From the NCBI GenBank assembly GCA_050944035.1, contig JBMNQH010000003.1, positions 1-64,000 of the forward strand: a stretch of 64,000 nt of DNA, given 5' to 3'. Each line of letters starts with the position of its first letter. The first letter of the stretch is position 1. Origin of the DNA: JBMNQH01 sp050944035 (lineage in GTDB: Bacteria; Bacillota; Clostridia; Oscillospirales; Oscillospiraceae). This document shows positions 9,038 to 17,796 of the stretch, piece by piece. The notes under the pieces are model-generated. The model worked only from the letters and a program-made list of their open reading frames with translations. It did no database searches and had not been told where the DNA came from. Made by a program: the position numbers and the translations under genes.

Positions 9038-10374
9038 CGTTCATTTTCTCCCGTCTTTTTTATCTCTATTCGAATTGCCCGATCGCCCGGTCTGGCAGCA
9101 CAGCGCTCGTCCACGCCAAAGCCGCAAATGCCGATCACACCACGGGCATCGCGGAACACAGGAATTTGATTTCTCTGCTCCGGCGTCAGTTTTGCTTCGG
9201 AGAACAATTTTTTTAACCGTTTTGTGCAGTTTCTTCCGGCAAGACGGATTGTATCCCCTTCGGCTCTTGATGTAACAGCTATATTACCATAGATTGTTTC
9301 ACATTGAAAGAATAAAATATTAAATGTTTTGTGAATTTCGGGGCACACATCCACAACGGTACAGTACACCTCCAATCCCGCTTCCGGTATTAGGGTAACC
9401 GTATTGGGAAGTATCGTCCTGGGAACAAGTATACCCATCGTTCTGGTTCCAAATACCAAATATTCACGCTCTCTCCGGACACGCATTCCCGGCACATCTG
9501 TCATGGCATACGGATTCTCAGTATAGCACAGGGCGCGCAACTGTTCTATGTGGACGGCAGAAAGCGCACTGCCACACACCCGCCGTAATACACGCGCGGA
9601 AACCGGACGCGGCAAAGCTGCCAGTGCAGCGGCATGGATCTTATCCGCTGGCTGTTCCGCAAGAAACTGGGCAGCAAGCTGCTGCAAAAATGCCTCATCC
9701 TCCCGCAGCAGTGCAGCTGTCCGTCCGGCATTCCGGGAGAACTGCGCATTGATCTCCCGCAATGTCGGCATCACATGATGGCGCAGTCTATTCCGACTGT
9801 AATCATCCGCCGCATTGGAGGAATCCTCCACATTTGGGATGTGATGCTCCTCCAAATAGGCTTCAATTTCATCGCGTGTCAGTTCAAGCATAGGCCGTAA
9901 AATCCGCCCGCGTACAGGGGGAATTCCGGATAATCCACGCAGCCCGCTTCCGCGCGCCAGATTCAGCAGTATCGTCTCGGCATTGTCATCGGCATTGTGT
10001 GCGGTGACAATCCATTTACAGTTCATTTGATCTGCTGTCTCCACCAAAAATGCATAGCGCAGATCCCGCGCCGTCTCTTCAATACCAGTTCCCCGTCGGG
10101 CAGCTGCAGCCGCCACATCTCCGGACCCAATACAACACAAAATTGCTCTCTCTGCACAAAACTGCTGGACAAAGGCAGCATCCCGCTCTGACTCCGCTCC
10201 GCGCAGGCAATGGTTAAAGTGTGCACATACCATTCGTACGCCGCACTCCTGTGCAAACCGTTGCATGGTATCCAGAAGAAACATGGAATCCTTCCCGCCG
10301 GATACAGCGCAAAGGATTCCTTCCGATGGCTCAATGGCATACTGTTGAAAGAACTCAATATACTTCTTCGTCAT
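9034..10374 (-). CDS. tilS: tRNA(Ile)-lysidine synthetase TilS
   Basis: Modifies C34 of the CAU-anticodon tRNA-Ile to lysidine, using ATP and lysine. It has an N-terminal PP-loop ATPase with SGGKDS near residues 25-30, HFNHCLRGAES, TAHNADDNAETILLNLARGSG and a C-terminal TilS domain. The start is uncertain: ATG 10374 (MTKKYIEFF, 446 aa) and ATG 10389 (451 aa) are both in frame, and neither has a strong ribosome site. The gene overlaps the dnaB 3' end by 20-35 bp and the hpt start by 4 bp, so it is tightly coupled. Confidence 0.93.
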   Translation of the reverse strand: MTKKYIEFFQQYAIEPSEGILCAVSGGKDSMFLLDTMQRFAQECGVRMVCAHFNHCLRGAESERDAAFVQQFCAERAILCCIGSGDVAAAAARRGTGIEETARDLRYAFLVETADQMNCKWIVTAHNADDNAETILLNLARGSGLRGLSGIPPVRGRILRPMLELTRDEIEAYLEEHHIPNVEDSSNAADDYSRNRLRHHVMPTLREINAQFSRNAGRTAALLREDEAFLQQLAAQFLAEQPADKIHAAALAALPRPVSARVLRRVCGSALSAVHIEQLRALCYTENPYAMTDVPGMRVRREREYLVFGTRTMGILVPRTILPNTVTLIPEAGLEVYCTVVDVCPEIHKTFNILFFQCETIYGNIAVTSRAEGDTIRLAGRNCTKRLKKLFSEAKLTPEQRNQIPVFRDARGVIGICGFGVDERCAARPGDRAIRIEIKKTGENER

Positions 10375-11707
10375 TGTGCCGTTTCTCATAGGAGGAGTAG
10401 GCGGTGTACTCCGGCAACCACATCAGTTCGATGGTTCCGGTATCACCGTGACGGTTTTTTAGGACGATAGCCTCCGCCAGGTTTGGCGTCTCCGTCTCCT
10501 TATTATAATATCCATCCCGGTATAATCCGATGACAATATCTGCATCCTGTTCAATGGCGCCCGACTCTCGCAGATCGGAAAGCATGGGCCGTTTGTTTTG
10601 GCGCGACTCGTTCGCGCGGGACAGCTGGGACAGACAAACAACCGGGACATTCAGTTCCTTTGCCATAATTTTAAGCATACGACTCATGTCGCTGACGGCC
10701 TGGGTACGGCTCTCATTGGACCAGGTGTGGCCGGAGCCTGCGCTTTGCATCAGCTGAAGGTAATCGATGACCACCAAGCCAAGATTGTCAATCCGGCGAC
10801 ACTGCGCGTTCATATCTGCAACCGAAAGTGTTGGATTGTCATCAATGCACATCGAAGTCGAACTGATAACAGAAGCTGCCGTAACAATACGTCGCCATTC
10901 ATCTTTGCCAATTCTACCGGTGAGCAGCTTCTGGCTGTCCACCAATGCCTCAGAGGAAAGCAAACGAATGGCCAACTGTTCGCGGGACATTTCCAGCGAA
11001 AAGATGGCCACGGCCTTTTCTGAAGTTTTCGCAACATGCAATGCGATATTCAGCGCGATACTGGTTTTGCCCATACCGGGGCGGGATGCAATCAGGATAA
11101 AGTCACCCCTGTTAAGACCCAGAATCATTTTATCCAGATCGACCAGTCCCGTAGATAGCCCGGGAACATTGGTCTCATTTTCCGCAGCAGCGGAGATTTG
11201 AGAAAACGCATTCTGGACAACCGAAGAAATTGGCATCAGGCCACCGATATTGCGATCTTGCCGCAGTGCATAAACTCTGCGCTCTGCGGCCTCCAGTACG
11301 GACTCTGCCTCCCCAGTTCCCTCTGCAATCATGTGACTGATATCATCTGCAACTGTACTGAGGTTGCGCAGCAATGAACGGTCCTTGATAATGTCGGCAT
11401 ACCGCATCACGTTTGCCGCAGTGGGAGTGATCTGCATCAGCTCCATCAGATAGGCGGAGCTGTTGTCATGCAGAACCCCGCGGGTGCGCATCTGATCGAG
11501 CACTGTGACAGGATCAATGGTCTGTGAGTAGGAGAACATGGCATAGATGGTCTCAAAAATTTCGCGATTTTGTTGGATATAGAAATCTCCAGCTTTGACA
11601 ACCGTCAAAACATCTGAGATACAGCGCGGGTCAATCAGCATGGAACCAATGACGGCCTGTTCCGCCTCCGCACTGTGCGGTACCCGTTTCGCTAACAGTT
11701 CATCCAT
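10355..11707 (-). CDS. dnaB: Replicative DNA helicase DnaB
   Basis: The hexameric 5'-3' helicase of the replication fork. The 450-aa protein has an N-terminal DnaB domain (about 8-110), a linker, and a RecA-like C-terminal domain. Walker A SRPGMGKTS is near 208-216, Walker B is LVVIDYLQLM, followed by SRANESRQNKRPMLSDLRESGAIEQDAD. The start is ATG with AAAGGAGGAGAACATCC. It lies downstream of rplI, the conserved gdpP-rplI-dnaB order of Firmicutes. Confidence 0.97.
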   Translation of the reverse strand: MDELLAKRVPHSAEAEQAVIGSMLIDPRCISDVLTVVKAGDFYIQQNREIFETIYAMFSYSQTIDPVTVLDQMRTRGVLHDNSSAYLMELMQITPTAANVMRYADIIKDRSLLRNLSTVADDISHMIAEGTGEAESVLEAAERRVYALRQDRNIGGLMPISSVVQNAFSQISAAAENETNVPGLSTGLVDLDKMILGLNRGDFILIASRPGMGKTSIALNIALHVAKTSEKAVAIFSLEMSREQLAIRLLSSEALVDSQKLLTGRIGKDEWRRIVTAASVISSTSMCIDDNPTLSVADMNAQCRRIDNLGLVVIDYLQLMQSAGSGHTWSNESRTQAVSDMSRMLKIMAKELNVPVVCLSQLSRANESRQNKRPMLSDLRESGAIEQDADIVIGLYRDGYYNKETETPNLAEAIVLKNRHGDTGTIELMWLPEYTAYSSYEKRHNDEEVY

Positions 11708-11746
11708 GGATGTTCTCCTCCTTTGCTTTTCTTCGTACTTCTAAAC

Positions 11747-12193
11747 TCAGCCTTCTTCTACTACAACGTGCAGAACGCCGCTGATTTCATAACCAAACTT
11801 GCACTTGATATCGTACTTACCGAAGGTCTTAATCGGTTCGGGCTGTACGATCTTATTCTTTTCAATTACAATGCCGTGCTGTGCTTCCAATGCCTCCGCA
11901 ATTTCCTTGGAGGTGACAGAACCAAACAGACGACCGTTGCTGCCGGCCTTCGCAAATACCTTGACCTCGACCTGTTCCAGCTTTTTGGCATTTTCCTGCG
12001 CCTCTGCCCGCTCTTTTGCGGCCTGTGCAGCCTTTGCCTTTTCCTTCAATTTCATCGCATTGAGGTTGTCAGCCGTTGCGATCACGGCCAGATTTTTGGG
12101 AAGCAGAAAGTTTCTGGCATAGCCGTCAGAAACCTCTTTCATTTCGCCCTTTTTTCCCTGACCTCTAACATCCTGTTGAAATATAACTTTCAT
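11747..12193 (-). CDS. rplI: 50S ribosomal protein L9
   Basis: A 148-aa ribosomal protein that binds 23S rRNA. It starts MKVIFQQDVRGQGKKGEMKEVSDGYARNFLLP, an unmistakable L9 N-domain. The long central helix follows (about 40-75, rich in Lys/Ala/Glu), then the C-terminal domain with RLFGSVTSKEIAEAL. The start is ATG behind AAAGGAACG. It lies between gdpP and dnaB. Confidence 0.97.
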   Translation of the reverse strand: MKVIFQQDVRGQGKKGEMKEVSDGYARNFLLPKNLAVIATADNLNAMKLKEKAKAAQAAKERAEAQENAKKLEQVEVKVFAKAGSNGRLFGSVTSKEIAEALEAQHGIVIEKNKIVQPEPIKTFGKYDIKCKFGYEISGVLHVVVEEG

Positions 12194-12275
12194 GAACCTC
12201 GTTCCTTTCTAAATAAACTAAAATAAAACTATGAGATGGCAGCTGCTATAAACAACCGTATCGGATTGAGATGCG

Positions 12276-14267
12276 TTATTCCTCCATGTAGCTGTCAATC
12301 GCAGCAAATAGTTTGCTGACCGCATCTTGGATTCCAATATTTTTTAACTGGGCACCGGCTACGGATTTATTTCCGCCGCCGCCCAGGCTCTCAAGCAATA
12401 CCTGCACGTTGATGTCCCCGATGGACCGGGCTGACATCGCAACACCTCCCTCTTCCGTTGGGCACACAACAAAGGACGCTTCCACACCGGAAATATTGAG
12501 CAGCTCATCCGCTGCCTGTGCGGCAACCACACGGGAGTGCGGCGTTTCCGGTACCGCAATCGCAATACTTTTATGGTAGAGCTTCGCTTTTTGCAGAATC
12601 CGGTATCGCTCTACTGTGGTATCAAGATCATTCTGCAACAGTCGCTTGACCTCTGTGGTATCTGCTCCCGCTCTGCGCAGGAAGGCAGCGGCGTCAAAGG
12701 TTCGTTCGCCGGTTCGCACAGAAAAACTCTTGGTGTCCATAATGATGCCGGACAAAATTGCCTCTGCCTCTTCCCGCATAATATCGCTCTGCTCCACCAG
12801 TTCCTGTAAAAGTTCCGTCATCAGTTCACAGACAGAAGAGGCATAGGGCTCATATAAGGTCAAATCGGCATGTTCAATATAGGTTGCAGCGCGGCGATGG
12901 TGGTCGATGACGGCAACGCGGTTGCAGGACAGCAGCAGGTTTTCCTCTACAACCTGTTCTGGACGGTTGGTATCGACAACAACGAGCAAACTCTGGCTGT
13001 CTGTTTTCAACATTGCCTCTTCTGGGCTGAGAAACACACCCGCATATTCGGGCAGCGTCTGCATATTCTGAATCAGACGACTGGCAGCATTATTCTGTAG
13101 ATCCACGATAATATGGGTCTGTTTCCCCAGTTTTCTGGCAATACAGCAGACACCCACTGCGGCACCAACGGAGTCCAGGTCACTGTGCTTATGCCCCATT
13201 ACAAAAGTCTGGGAAGCATCCCGGATCAGTTCATTAAAGGCATTTGCAACGACACGGGATTTGACGCGGGTACGGGTTTCAATTTCACTGCCTCGACCGC
13301 CATAGAACTCAAACTTCAGGTGATCCTTCACAACCGCCTGGTCACCGCCACGGCTCAGTGCCATTTCGATGCTCAGTTCGGCAAATCGAAAATTCTCGGC
13401 AAATCCGCTCCCATCATGGCCGACGCCAATGCTGACAGTTGCATGGATTCCACGGGGATTGATTACGTCATGCACGGAACGCAGCAGGGAAAATTTATCC
13501 TGTATCATATCTGGAAGATACCGTTCCTCCATAATAAACATATACCGCGTGCTGTCGAATCGCCGGATATATCCATCCTTGTCATCAAACCACTGACTGA
13601 TTTTATCAGAAATATCACCGCGGAGACCATTTCGCACTTTATCGGTCACATTCCTTGTCAGTTCATCAAAATTATCGAGCACAATGATACCGGCAACCGG
13701 ACGGGTATTGTCATATTCAATCTTGGTATCGTCATATTCCGTAACATCGACCCAGTAAGTAATGCCCATATGATTGCTGCTGTTTCTCGCTTCTTCCGGA
13801 TGAATGATATTGCCATGCAGTTGGTATTTCCGTCCGCCAAAGTGCAACAGTTCGGGACAACAGCTCTGTCCGTCAATAATCCATTTGCTGGTGAAATCTG
13901 GCACAAAGTCGGTAACATAAGCTTCCAGCGTTGATTTTTTTGTACCACAAAGATCAAAAAACACCGCATTGCCCCAGACAATCTGGAAATCGTCCAGTTT
14001 AAACACCACAATCGGCAGTGGAAAATGCATCAAAGTGCTGTTTCTTGCAGATTCTGTATCATAGGTAACGGATTCGATATAGTTTAGCAGATCTTTCCGG
14101 CCTTTTTTGGACAAAAACGTCGAATAGATCACCGTGGCAAGAATCAGTCCGAATTCTACCACAGCAATCTTCCAATTCAAGAGCACAGTTACAGCCGCAA
14201 ACAGCACTGTAATTGGCAGATACAGCTTCATCCCAGAACCAATAAACTTTTGCACTTTTTTATTCAT
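12276..14267 (-). CDS. gdpP: GdpP-type cyclic-di-AMP phosphodiesterase
   Basis: A membrane phosphodiesterase that hydrolyses c-di-AMP and so sets potassium/osmotic balance and cell-wall homeostasis. The 663-aa protein has two N-terminal TM segments (about 12-50), a PAS-like region (about 75-170), a degenerate GGDEF domain (about 175-300), a DHH domain with GHKHSDLDSVGAAVG and DHHRR, and a C-terminal DHHA1 domain ending in SLGGGGNKSVAGAQL. The start at 14267 (MNKKVQKF) has GGAGGGTTGGG upstream; the longer frame to 14342 has no such support. It is first in the operon gdpP-rplI-dnaB-tilS-hpt-ftsH. trkA/trkH, whose relatives respond to c-di-AMP in other Firmicutes, lie at 34-37 kb. Confidence 0.94.
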   Translation of the reverse strand: MNKKVQKFIGSGMKLYLPITVLFAAVTVLLNWKIAVVEFGLILATVIYSTFLSKKGRKDLLNYIESVTYDTESARNSTLMHFPLPIVVFKLDDFQIVWGNAVFFDLCGTKKSTLEAYVTDFVPDFTSKWIIDGQSCCPELLHFGGRKYQLHGNIIHPEEARNSSNHMGITYWVDVTEYDDTKIEYDNTRPVAGIIVLDNFDELTRNVTDKVRNGLRGDISDKISQWFDDKDGYIRRFDSTRYMFIMEERYLPDMIQDKFSLLRSVHDVINPRGIHATVSIGVGHDGSGFAENFRFAELSIEMALSRGGDQAVVKDHLKFEFYGGRGSEIETRTRVKSRVVANAFNELIRDASQTFVMGHKHSDLDSVGAAVGVCCIARKLGKQTHIIVDLQNNAASRLIQNMQTLPEYAGVFLSPEEAMLKTDSQSLLVVVDTNRPEQVVEENLLLSCNRVAVIDHHRRAATYIEHADLTLYEPYASSVCELMTELLQELVEQSDIMREEAEAILSGIIMDTKSFSVRTGERTFDAAAFLRRAGADTTEVKRLLQNDLDTTVERYRILQKAKLYHKSIAIAVPETPHSRVVAAQAADELLNISGVEASFVVCPTEEGGVAMSARSIGDINVQVLLESLGGGGNKSVAGAQLKNIGIQDAVSKLFAAIDSYMEE

Positions 14268-14390
14268 AATCCCAACCCTCCACAAAGATGCAGTGGTCGA
14301 CATCAAAGGTGCCGGCTTCTCCGTTTTTGCCGAGCAGATCACGTCGATCTGTAAGAATCCGTAAAGGATCCTCCAAGTGGTTCAAGATAT

Positions 14391-14419
14391 ACTATATCAA
14401 ATGCAAATTCACTTCGCAA
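14391..14419 (-). promoter_or_regulatory. Promoter upstream of the gdpP operon
   Basis: TTGCGA (14419-14414), a 17-nt spacer and TATAGT (14396-14391) on the reverse strand. It leaves a leader of about 120 nt before the gdpP start. Confidence 0.6.
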
Positions 14420-14487
14420 CATTTTAATTGTATTCTTATCCGTTTCGATATACGGATGGCACCAATTTTCAAAAAGTCATATAAAAA

Positions 14488-14517
14488 TCAACTGCCACAG
14501 AATACTGCGGCAGTTGA
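14488..14517 (-). terminator. Terminator of the small alarmone synthetase gene
   Basis: Arms of 13 nt with one mismatch (TCAACTGCCGCAG/CTGTGGCAGTTGA on the reverse strand) and a 4-nt loop, followed by TTTTTAT. It lies 29 bp after the stop codon. Confidence 0.85.
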
Positions 14518-14545
14518 TAAAACAATCTTTATTATGTACGAGCAG

Positions 14546-15259
14546 CTACGGTCTGACATGCGCCATCTCGGTGCCGGGCACCTGCCGTGCAATCTCCTCC
14601 ATTCTACGATCGGTCTGCGCGATCACCTCGGCGCACTCCTGCAATTCCCGCAATAGGATCTCCGGGATGTCAGCCTGGGATTTATAACGCAGTTCATGTT
14701 CCAGGCTCGCCCAAAAGTCCATTGCAATGGTGCGGATCTGCAATTCGACGCGCACGGCCTGCACATGGTGGCTGAGATAGACCGGAATCTCCAGAATCAG
14801 ATGCAGGCTGCGATAACCGTTCGGCTTGGGATTTCGGATATAATCCTTTTCCTTCAACAGCACAATATCACCCTGCGACGTCAAAGTATCGCGTACCGTA
14901 TAGATATCCGAAATATATGGACAAATCACACGCACACCGGCGATGTCATCCAAATCATTAACCATGGAAGCATAGCTGAGGTCCAGCCCTCTTCTCTGGA
15001 GTTTTTCCGCGATACTCTGCGGAGACTTGATTCGGGTCTTAATATTTTCAATGGGGCTGCGTCTGCCGCAGACCTCATATTCGCGCCGCAAAACCTCAAG
15101 CTTGGCTGCGACCTGCTTCACGGCGCTTTCATACAGCATCATAATCTGTTGGAACTGTTGAACTGGTTCCAGTTCCTGACGCATGGTTTCCAGTGCTTCT
15201 GCCTGCGAGACAAAAATCGGTTGGAGTGTTTGGTTCACGATGGGACTCCTTTTATTCAT
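14546..15259 (-). CDS. Small alarmone synthetase ((p)ppGpp synthetase, RelQ/YjbM type)
   Basis: A cytoplasmic GTP pyrophosphokinase that makes (p)ppGpp. The 237-aa protein is a single RelA/SpoT synthetase domain without HD hydrolase or TGS. Visible motifs are RIKSPQSIAEKL, DLDDIAGVRVICPY, KPNGYRSLHLIL (substrate loop) and VELQIRTIAMDFWASLEHELRYK (catalytic EQIRT-like motif, here VELQIRT). The N-terminal 45 residues are helical and could support tetramer assembly as in RelQ. It is monocistronic, with its own promoter and terminator. Confidence 0.92.
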   Translation of the reverse strand: MNKRSPIVNQTLQPIFVSQAEALETMRQELEPVQQFQQIMMLYESAVKQVAAKLEVLRREYEVCGRRSPIENIKTRIKSPQSIAEKLQRRGLDLSYASMVNDLDDIAGVRVICPYISDIYTVRDTLTSQGDIVLLKEKDYIRNPKPNGYRSLHLILEIPVYLSHHVQAVRVELQIRTIAMDFWASLEHELRYKSQADIPEILLRELQECAEVIAQTDRRMEEIARQVPGTEMAHVRP

Positions 15260-15306
15260 ATAGGGTTTTTTACCTGCTCCGGAAGAAATTGTCTGCCGTT
15301 ATGGTT

Positions 15307-15335
15307 ATTGTACAAACGATTGCCGGTATCGTCAA
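15307..15335 (-). promoter_or_regulatory. Promoter of the small alarmone synthetase gene
   Basis: TTGACG (15335-15330), a 17-nt spacer and TACAAT (15312-15307) on the reverse strand, about 50 bp before the start codon. Confidence 0.7.
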
Positions 15336-15450
15336 GGCATCTGGTGAAAGATTCACAAACTGTTGATTTTTACAAACGCGCTTCCCTCATAAACCGACAA
15401 TCTACGGAGATACTGTTTTCTACAAACATCGTGTTAAGGGAGGTCTTTGC

Positions 15451-16791
15451 TTGAAAGCAATCATTATGGCCGGCGGAGAAGGCACGCGTTTGCGTCCTGT
15501 CAACAATCGATGCCCCAAACCAATGGTGCGTCTGCTCGGCCGTCCTGTTCTAGAACACCTGCTTCTGTTGCTGCGGGACTGCGGTTTTACAGAAGTTTGT
15601 ATCACTTTGCGATATATGCCCGAACGTATCCGAAGCTATTTTCATAACCGGGAAATTCCCGGCCTTCACATTGAATATCGTGTTGAAGACACACCGCGCG
15701 GCACAGCCGGCGGTGTTCGAGCCTGCGCCGACTTTATCGGGGATGAAACATTTCTGGTCATCAGTGGCGACGCGGTCTGTGACTTTGATCTGCGTGCCTT
15801 CATGGAACAGCATTATGCTTCCGGCGCCCCTCTCAGCATGGCACTGTACTCTGCAACAGAGCCACTGCCTTATGGCCTGGTTGTTACCGATCGACAGCAC
15901 CGAATCGTCAGCTTCATTGAGAAACCGGCATGGGATCATGTTGTCACCGATCTGGTCAATACGGGAATCTATGCGGTATCCCCCAGGATTTTAAAAGAAA
16001 TCCCGGAAAACACCACATTTGACTTTGCAAAGGATCTGTTTCCTTATCTTATGGAACAGAATATTCCGCTCTACGGCTTTCCAACGGACGGCTACTGGTG
16101 CGACATCGGCAGTCCAGAAGCCTTTCTCCGCTGCAGTATGGATGCGCTCCAGGGTAAGCTCCGGCTTTGCCCGAGCGTTCCGGAGCGGGGCAACCGTATT
16201 TTTTCTGCAGATCCGCTGCCGGACAATATTATTCTGCATCCGCCCTGTTTCCTCGGTCAGGGTATATTCATCAGTACGGGTGCCATCATTGGCCCTGGCG
16301 CTGTCATCGGCTGCGGCAGCCAAATCGACAGCAATGCCATCATCCGCAACAGTGTGATTGATGGTGCACTGGTCGGGGAAAACTGTGTCGTAGAGGATTC
16401 CGTAATCTGTCGTGATGCAACATTGCCTGCCAGCAGCCGGATCGGGCGCGGTTCGGTTCTGGCTCCACGGGGCGCGGAATGCGTCCCTCCCAAAAAGCGG
16501 ACGCCGGCGATGGTCGCACGGACACCGCGTCACAGCCGTGAGGTTCCCTGCCGCAACCGTGCGCGTCTGATGCGCACCCTCTCAGAACAGCTGATGGAAG
16601 CCGGCGCGGAATTCACCGACGGCCTACAGCTACGAGATCATGCAGGAAGCGTTCGAATTGCACCGTCTGCAACGGTTTCAGCTCTGCAAATTGAAGTGGA
16701 TGCGCCGACCTCAGAAGCGGCAGAACACCTGCTCTCCAATTATGCTACCATGATTGAAAGCCTTTGCGGAGAAGAAGAATCGCCGTTGTAA
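15451..16791 (+). CDS. Sugar-phosphate nucleotidyltransferase with left-handed beta-helix and a phosphomannomutase-like tail
   Basis: A nucleotidyltransferase of the mannose-1-phosphate guanylyl / glucose-1-phosphate type; it activates a sugar phosphate for glycan synthesis. The 446-aa protein has the NTP_transferase domain (1-230) with MAGGEGTRLRP, PKPMV and VISGDAVCDFD, then hexapeptide repeats (about 250-345). The last 75 residues resemble the C-terminal domain of phosphomannomutases (RLMRTLSEQ, TDGLQL, SEAAEHLL). The catalytic phosphomutase domains found in full-length ManC-ManB fusions are absent. The start is TTG behind AAGGGAGG. Sugar specificity is not visible. Confidence 0.85.
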   Translation: MKAIIMAGGEGTRLRPVNNRCPKPMVRLLGRPVLEHLLLLLRDCGFTEVCITLRYMPERIRSYFHNREIPGLHIEYRVEDTPRGTAGGVRACADFIGDETFLVISGDAVCDFDLRAFMEQHYASGAPLSMALYSATEPLPYGLVVTDRQHRIVSFIEKPAWDHVVTDLVNTGIYAVSPRILKEIPENTTFDFAKDLFPYLMEQNIPLYGFPTDGYWCDIGSPEAFLRCSMDALQGKLRLCPSVPERGNRIFSADPLPDNIILHPPCFLGQGIFISTGAIIGPGAVIGCGSQIDSNAIIRNSVIDGALVGENCVVEDSVICRDATLPASSRIGRGSVLAPRGAECVPPKKRTPAMVARTPRHSREVPCRNRARLMRTLSEQLMEAGAEFTDGLQLRDHAGSVRIAPSATVSALQIEVDAPTSEAAEHLLSNYATMIESLCGEEESPL

Positions 16792-16856
16792 ACTAAAAAT
16801 TCTTTCTCTCTCCTCTATTTTTCTCTGTATTCCTCGAAAATATATAGAAATGTTTC

Positions 16857-16906
16857 TTGATTCTTATAAGGTTTTGTGCTAGAATTTTCTGTACAAAACC
16901 TTATAA
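16857..16906 (+). promoter_or_regulatory. Promoter with 14-bp inverted-repeat operator, amino-acid ABC transporter
   Basis: The promoter is TTGATT (16857-16862), a 17-nt spacer and TAGAAT (16880-16885). A perfect inverted repeat flanks the -10: TTATAAGGTTTTGT (16864-16877) in the spacer and its complement (16893-16906) over the start of transcription, separated by 15 nt. The transcript would contain only the second arm, so this acts as DNA (repressor or activator site), not as an RNA hairpin. Confidence 0.75.
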
Positions 16907-16922
16907 ACTTTGGAGGAAAACA

Positions 16923-17714
16923 ATGAAGAATCTGTCTAAAATCATGGCATTACTTCTTGCTGTCTGCCTTGCATTCGCTCTCTGCGCCTGCGGCGGTGAC
17001 AAGGACGGTGCCTCTGCTGAAAAAGATGCAGACGCAAAAGAAACCTTGACCATGGCAACCAATGCCGAGTTCCCGCCCTATGAATATCATGAAGACGGCG
17101 AAATCGTCGGCATCGACGCAGAAGTTGCACAGGCTATTGCGGACAAGCTCGGCATGGAACTCGTCATTGAAGATATGGACTTTACCGCTATCATCTCTGC
17201 AATTCAGGGTGGTAAAGCTGACATCGGTATGGCCGGTCTGACTGTTACCGAAGATCGTCTGGAAAGCGTAGACTTCTCCACCAGCTATGCAACCGGCGTC
17301 CAGGTTATTATCGTCAAAGAGGGTTCTGAGATCACTTCTCTGGACGACCTCTCCAAGGGCGGTTACACCATCGGTGTACAGGAAAGCACCACCGGTGACA
17401 TCTACACCACTGATGATCTTGAATCCAAGGATCTTGCTACAATCGAGCGTTACAACAAGGGCGCTGATGCAGTGCAGGCTCTGCTGACCGATAAGATTGA
17501 CTGCGTTGTCATTGACAATGAGCCCGCAAAGGCTTTTGTTGAAGCAAACGAAGGTCTGACCATCCTTGAGACCCCCTATATCACCGAAGAGTATGCAATC
17601 TGCTTTGCAAAGGACAATGACGAACTGTCTGAAAAGGTCAACAAGGCATTGGAAGAGCTGATCGAGGATGGTACGGTAAAGAGCATCATTGATAAATATA
17701 TCACTGCCGAATAA
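16923..17714 (+). CDS. Polar amino-acid ABC transporter substrate-binding lipoprotein
   Basis: Captures a polar amino acid (possibly cystine, glutamine or an arginine-type ligand) at the outer face of the membrane. The 263-aa protein has a lipoprotein signal with lipobox LCAC (Cys near residue 22). The SBP_bac_3 fold follows, with the family signatures TNAEFPPYEY, GIDAEVAQAIADKLG and GKADIGMAGLTVTEDR. The start at 16923 has TTTGGAGGAAAAC upstream; the in-frame start at 16857 lies on the promoter. It is first gene of a three-gene transporter operon. The ligand cannot be read from sequence. Confidence 0.93.
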   Translation: MKNLSKIMALLLAVCLAFALCACGGDKDGASAEKDADAKETLTMATNAEFPPYEYHEDGEIVGIDAEVAQAIADKLGMELVIEDMDFTAIISAIQGGKADIGMAGLTVTEDRLESVDFSTSYATGVQVIIVKEGSEITSLDDLSKGGYTIGVQESTTGDIYTTDDLESKDLATIERYNKGADAVQALLTDKIDCVVIDNEPAKAFVEANEGLTILETPYITEEYAICFAKDNDELSEKVNKALEELIEDGTVKSIIDKYITAE

Positions 17715-17740
17715 ACCGGCATACAATTTCTGGAAATTGC

Positions 17741-17775
17741 AATAGGGGCGGCGAGCCGCCCCTATTGTTTTATTT
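17741..17775 (+). terminator. Intercistronic hairpin after the substrate-binding protein gene
   Basis: A perfect 12-bp, GC-rich stem (17741-17752/17755-17766) with a 2-nt gap, followed by GTTTTATTT. It lies between the binding-protein and permease genes. It probably causes partial termination or protects the mRNA 3' end, so that the binding protein is made in excess. Confidence 0.8.
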
Positions 17776-17796
17776 GAAGAAAGGAGGCTGTGTGTT

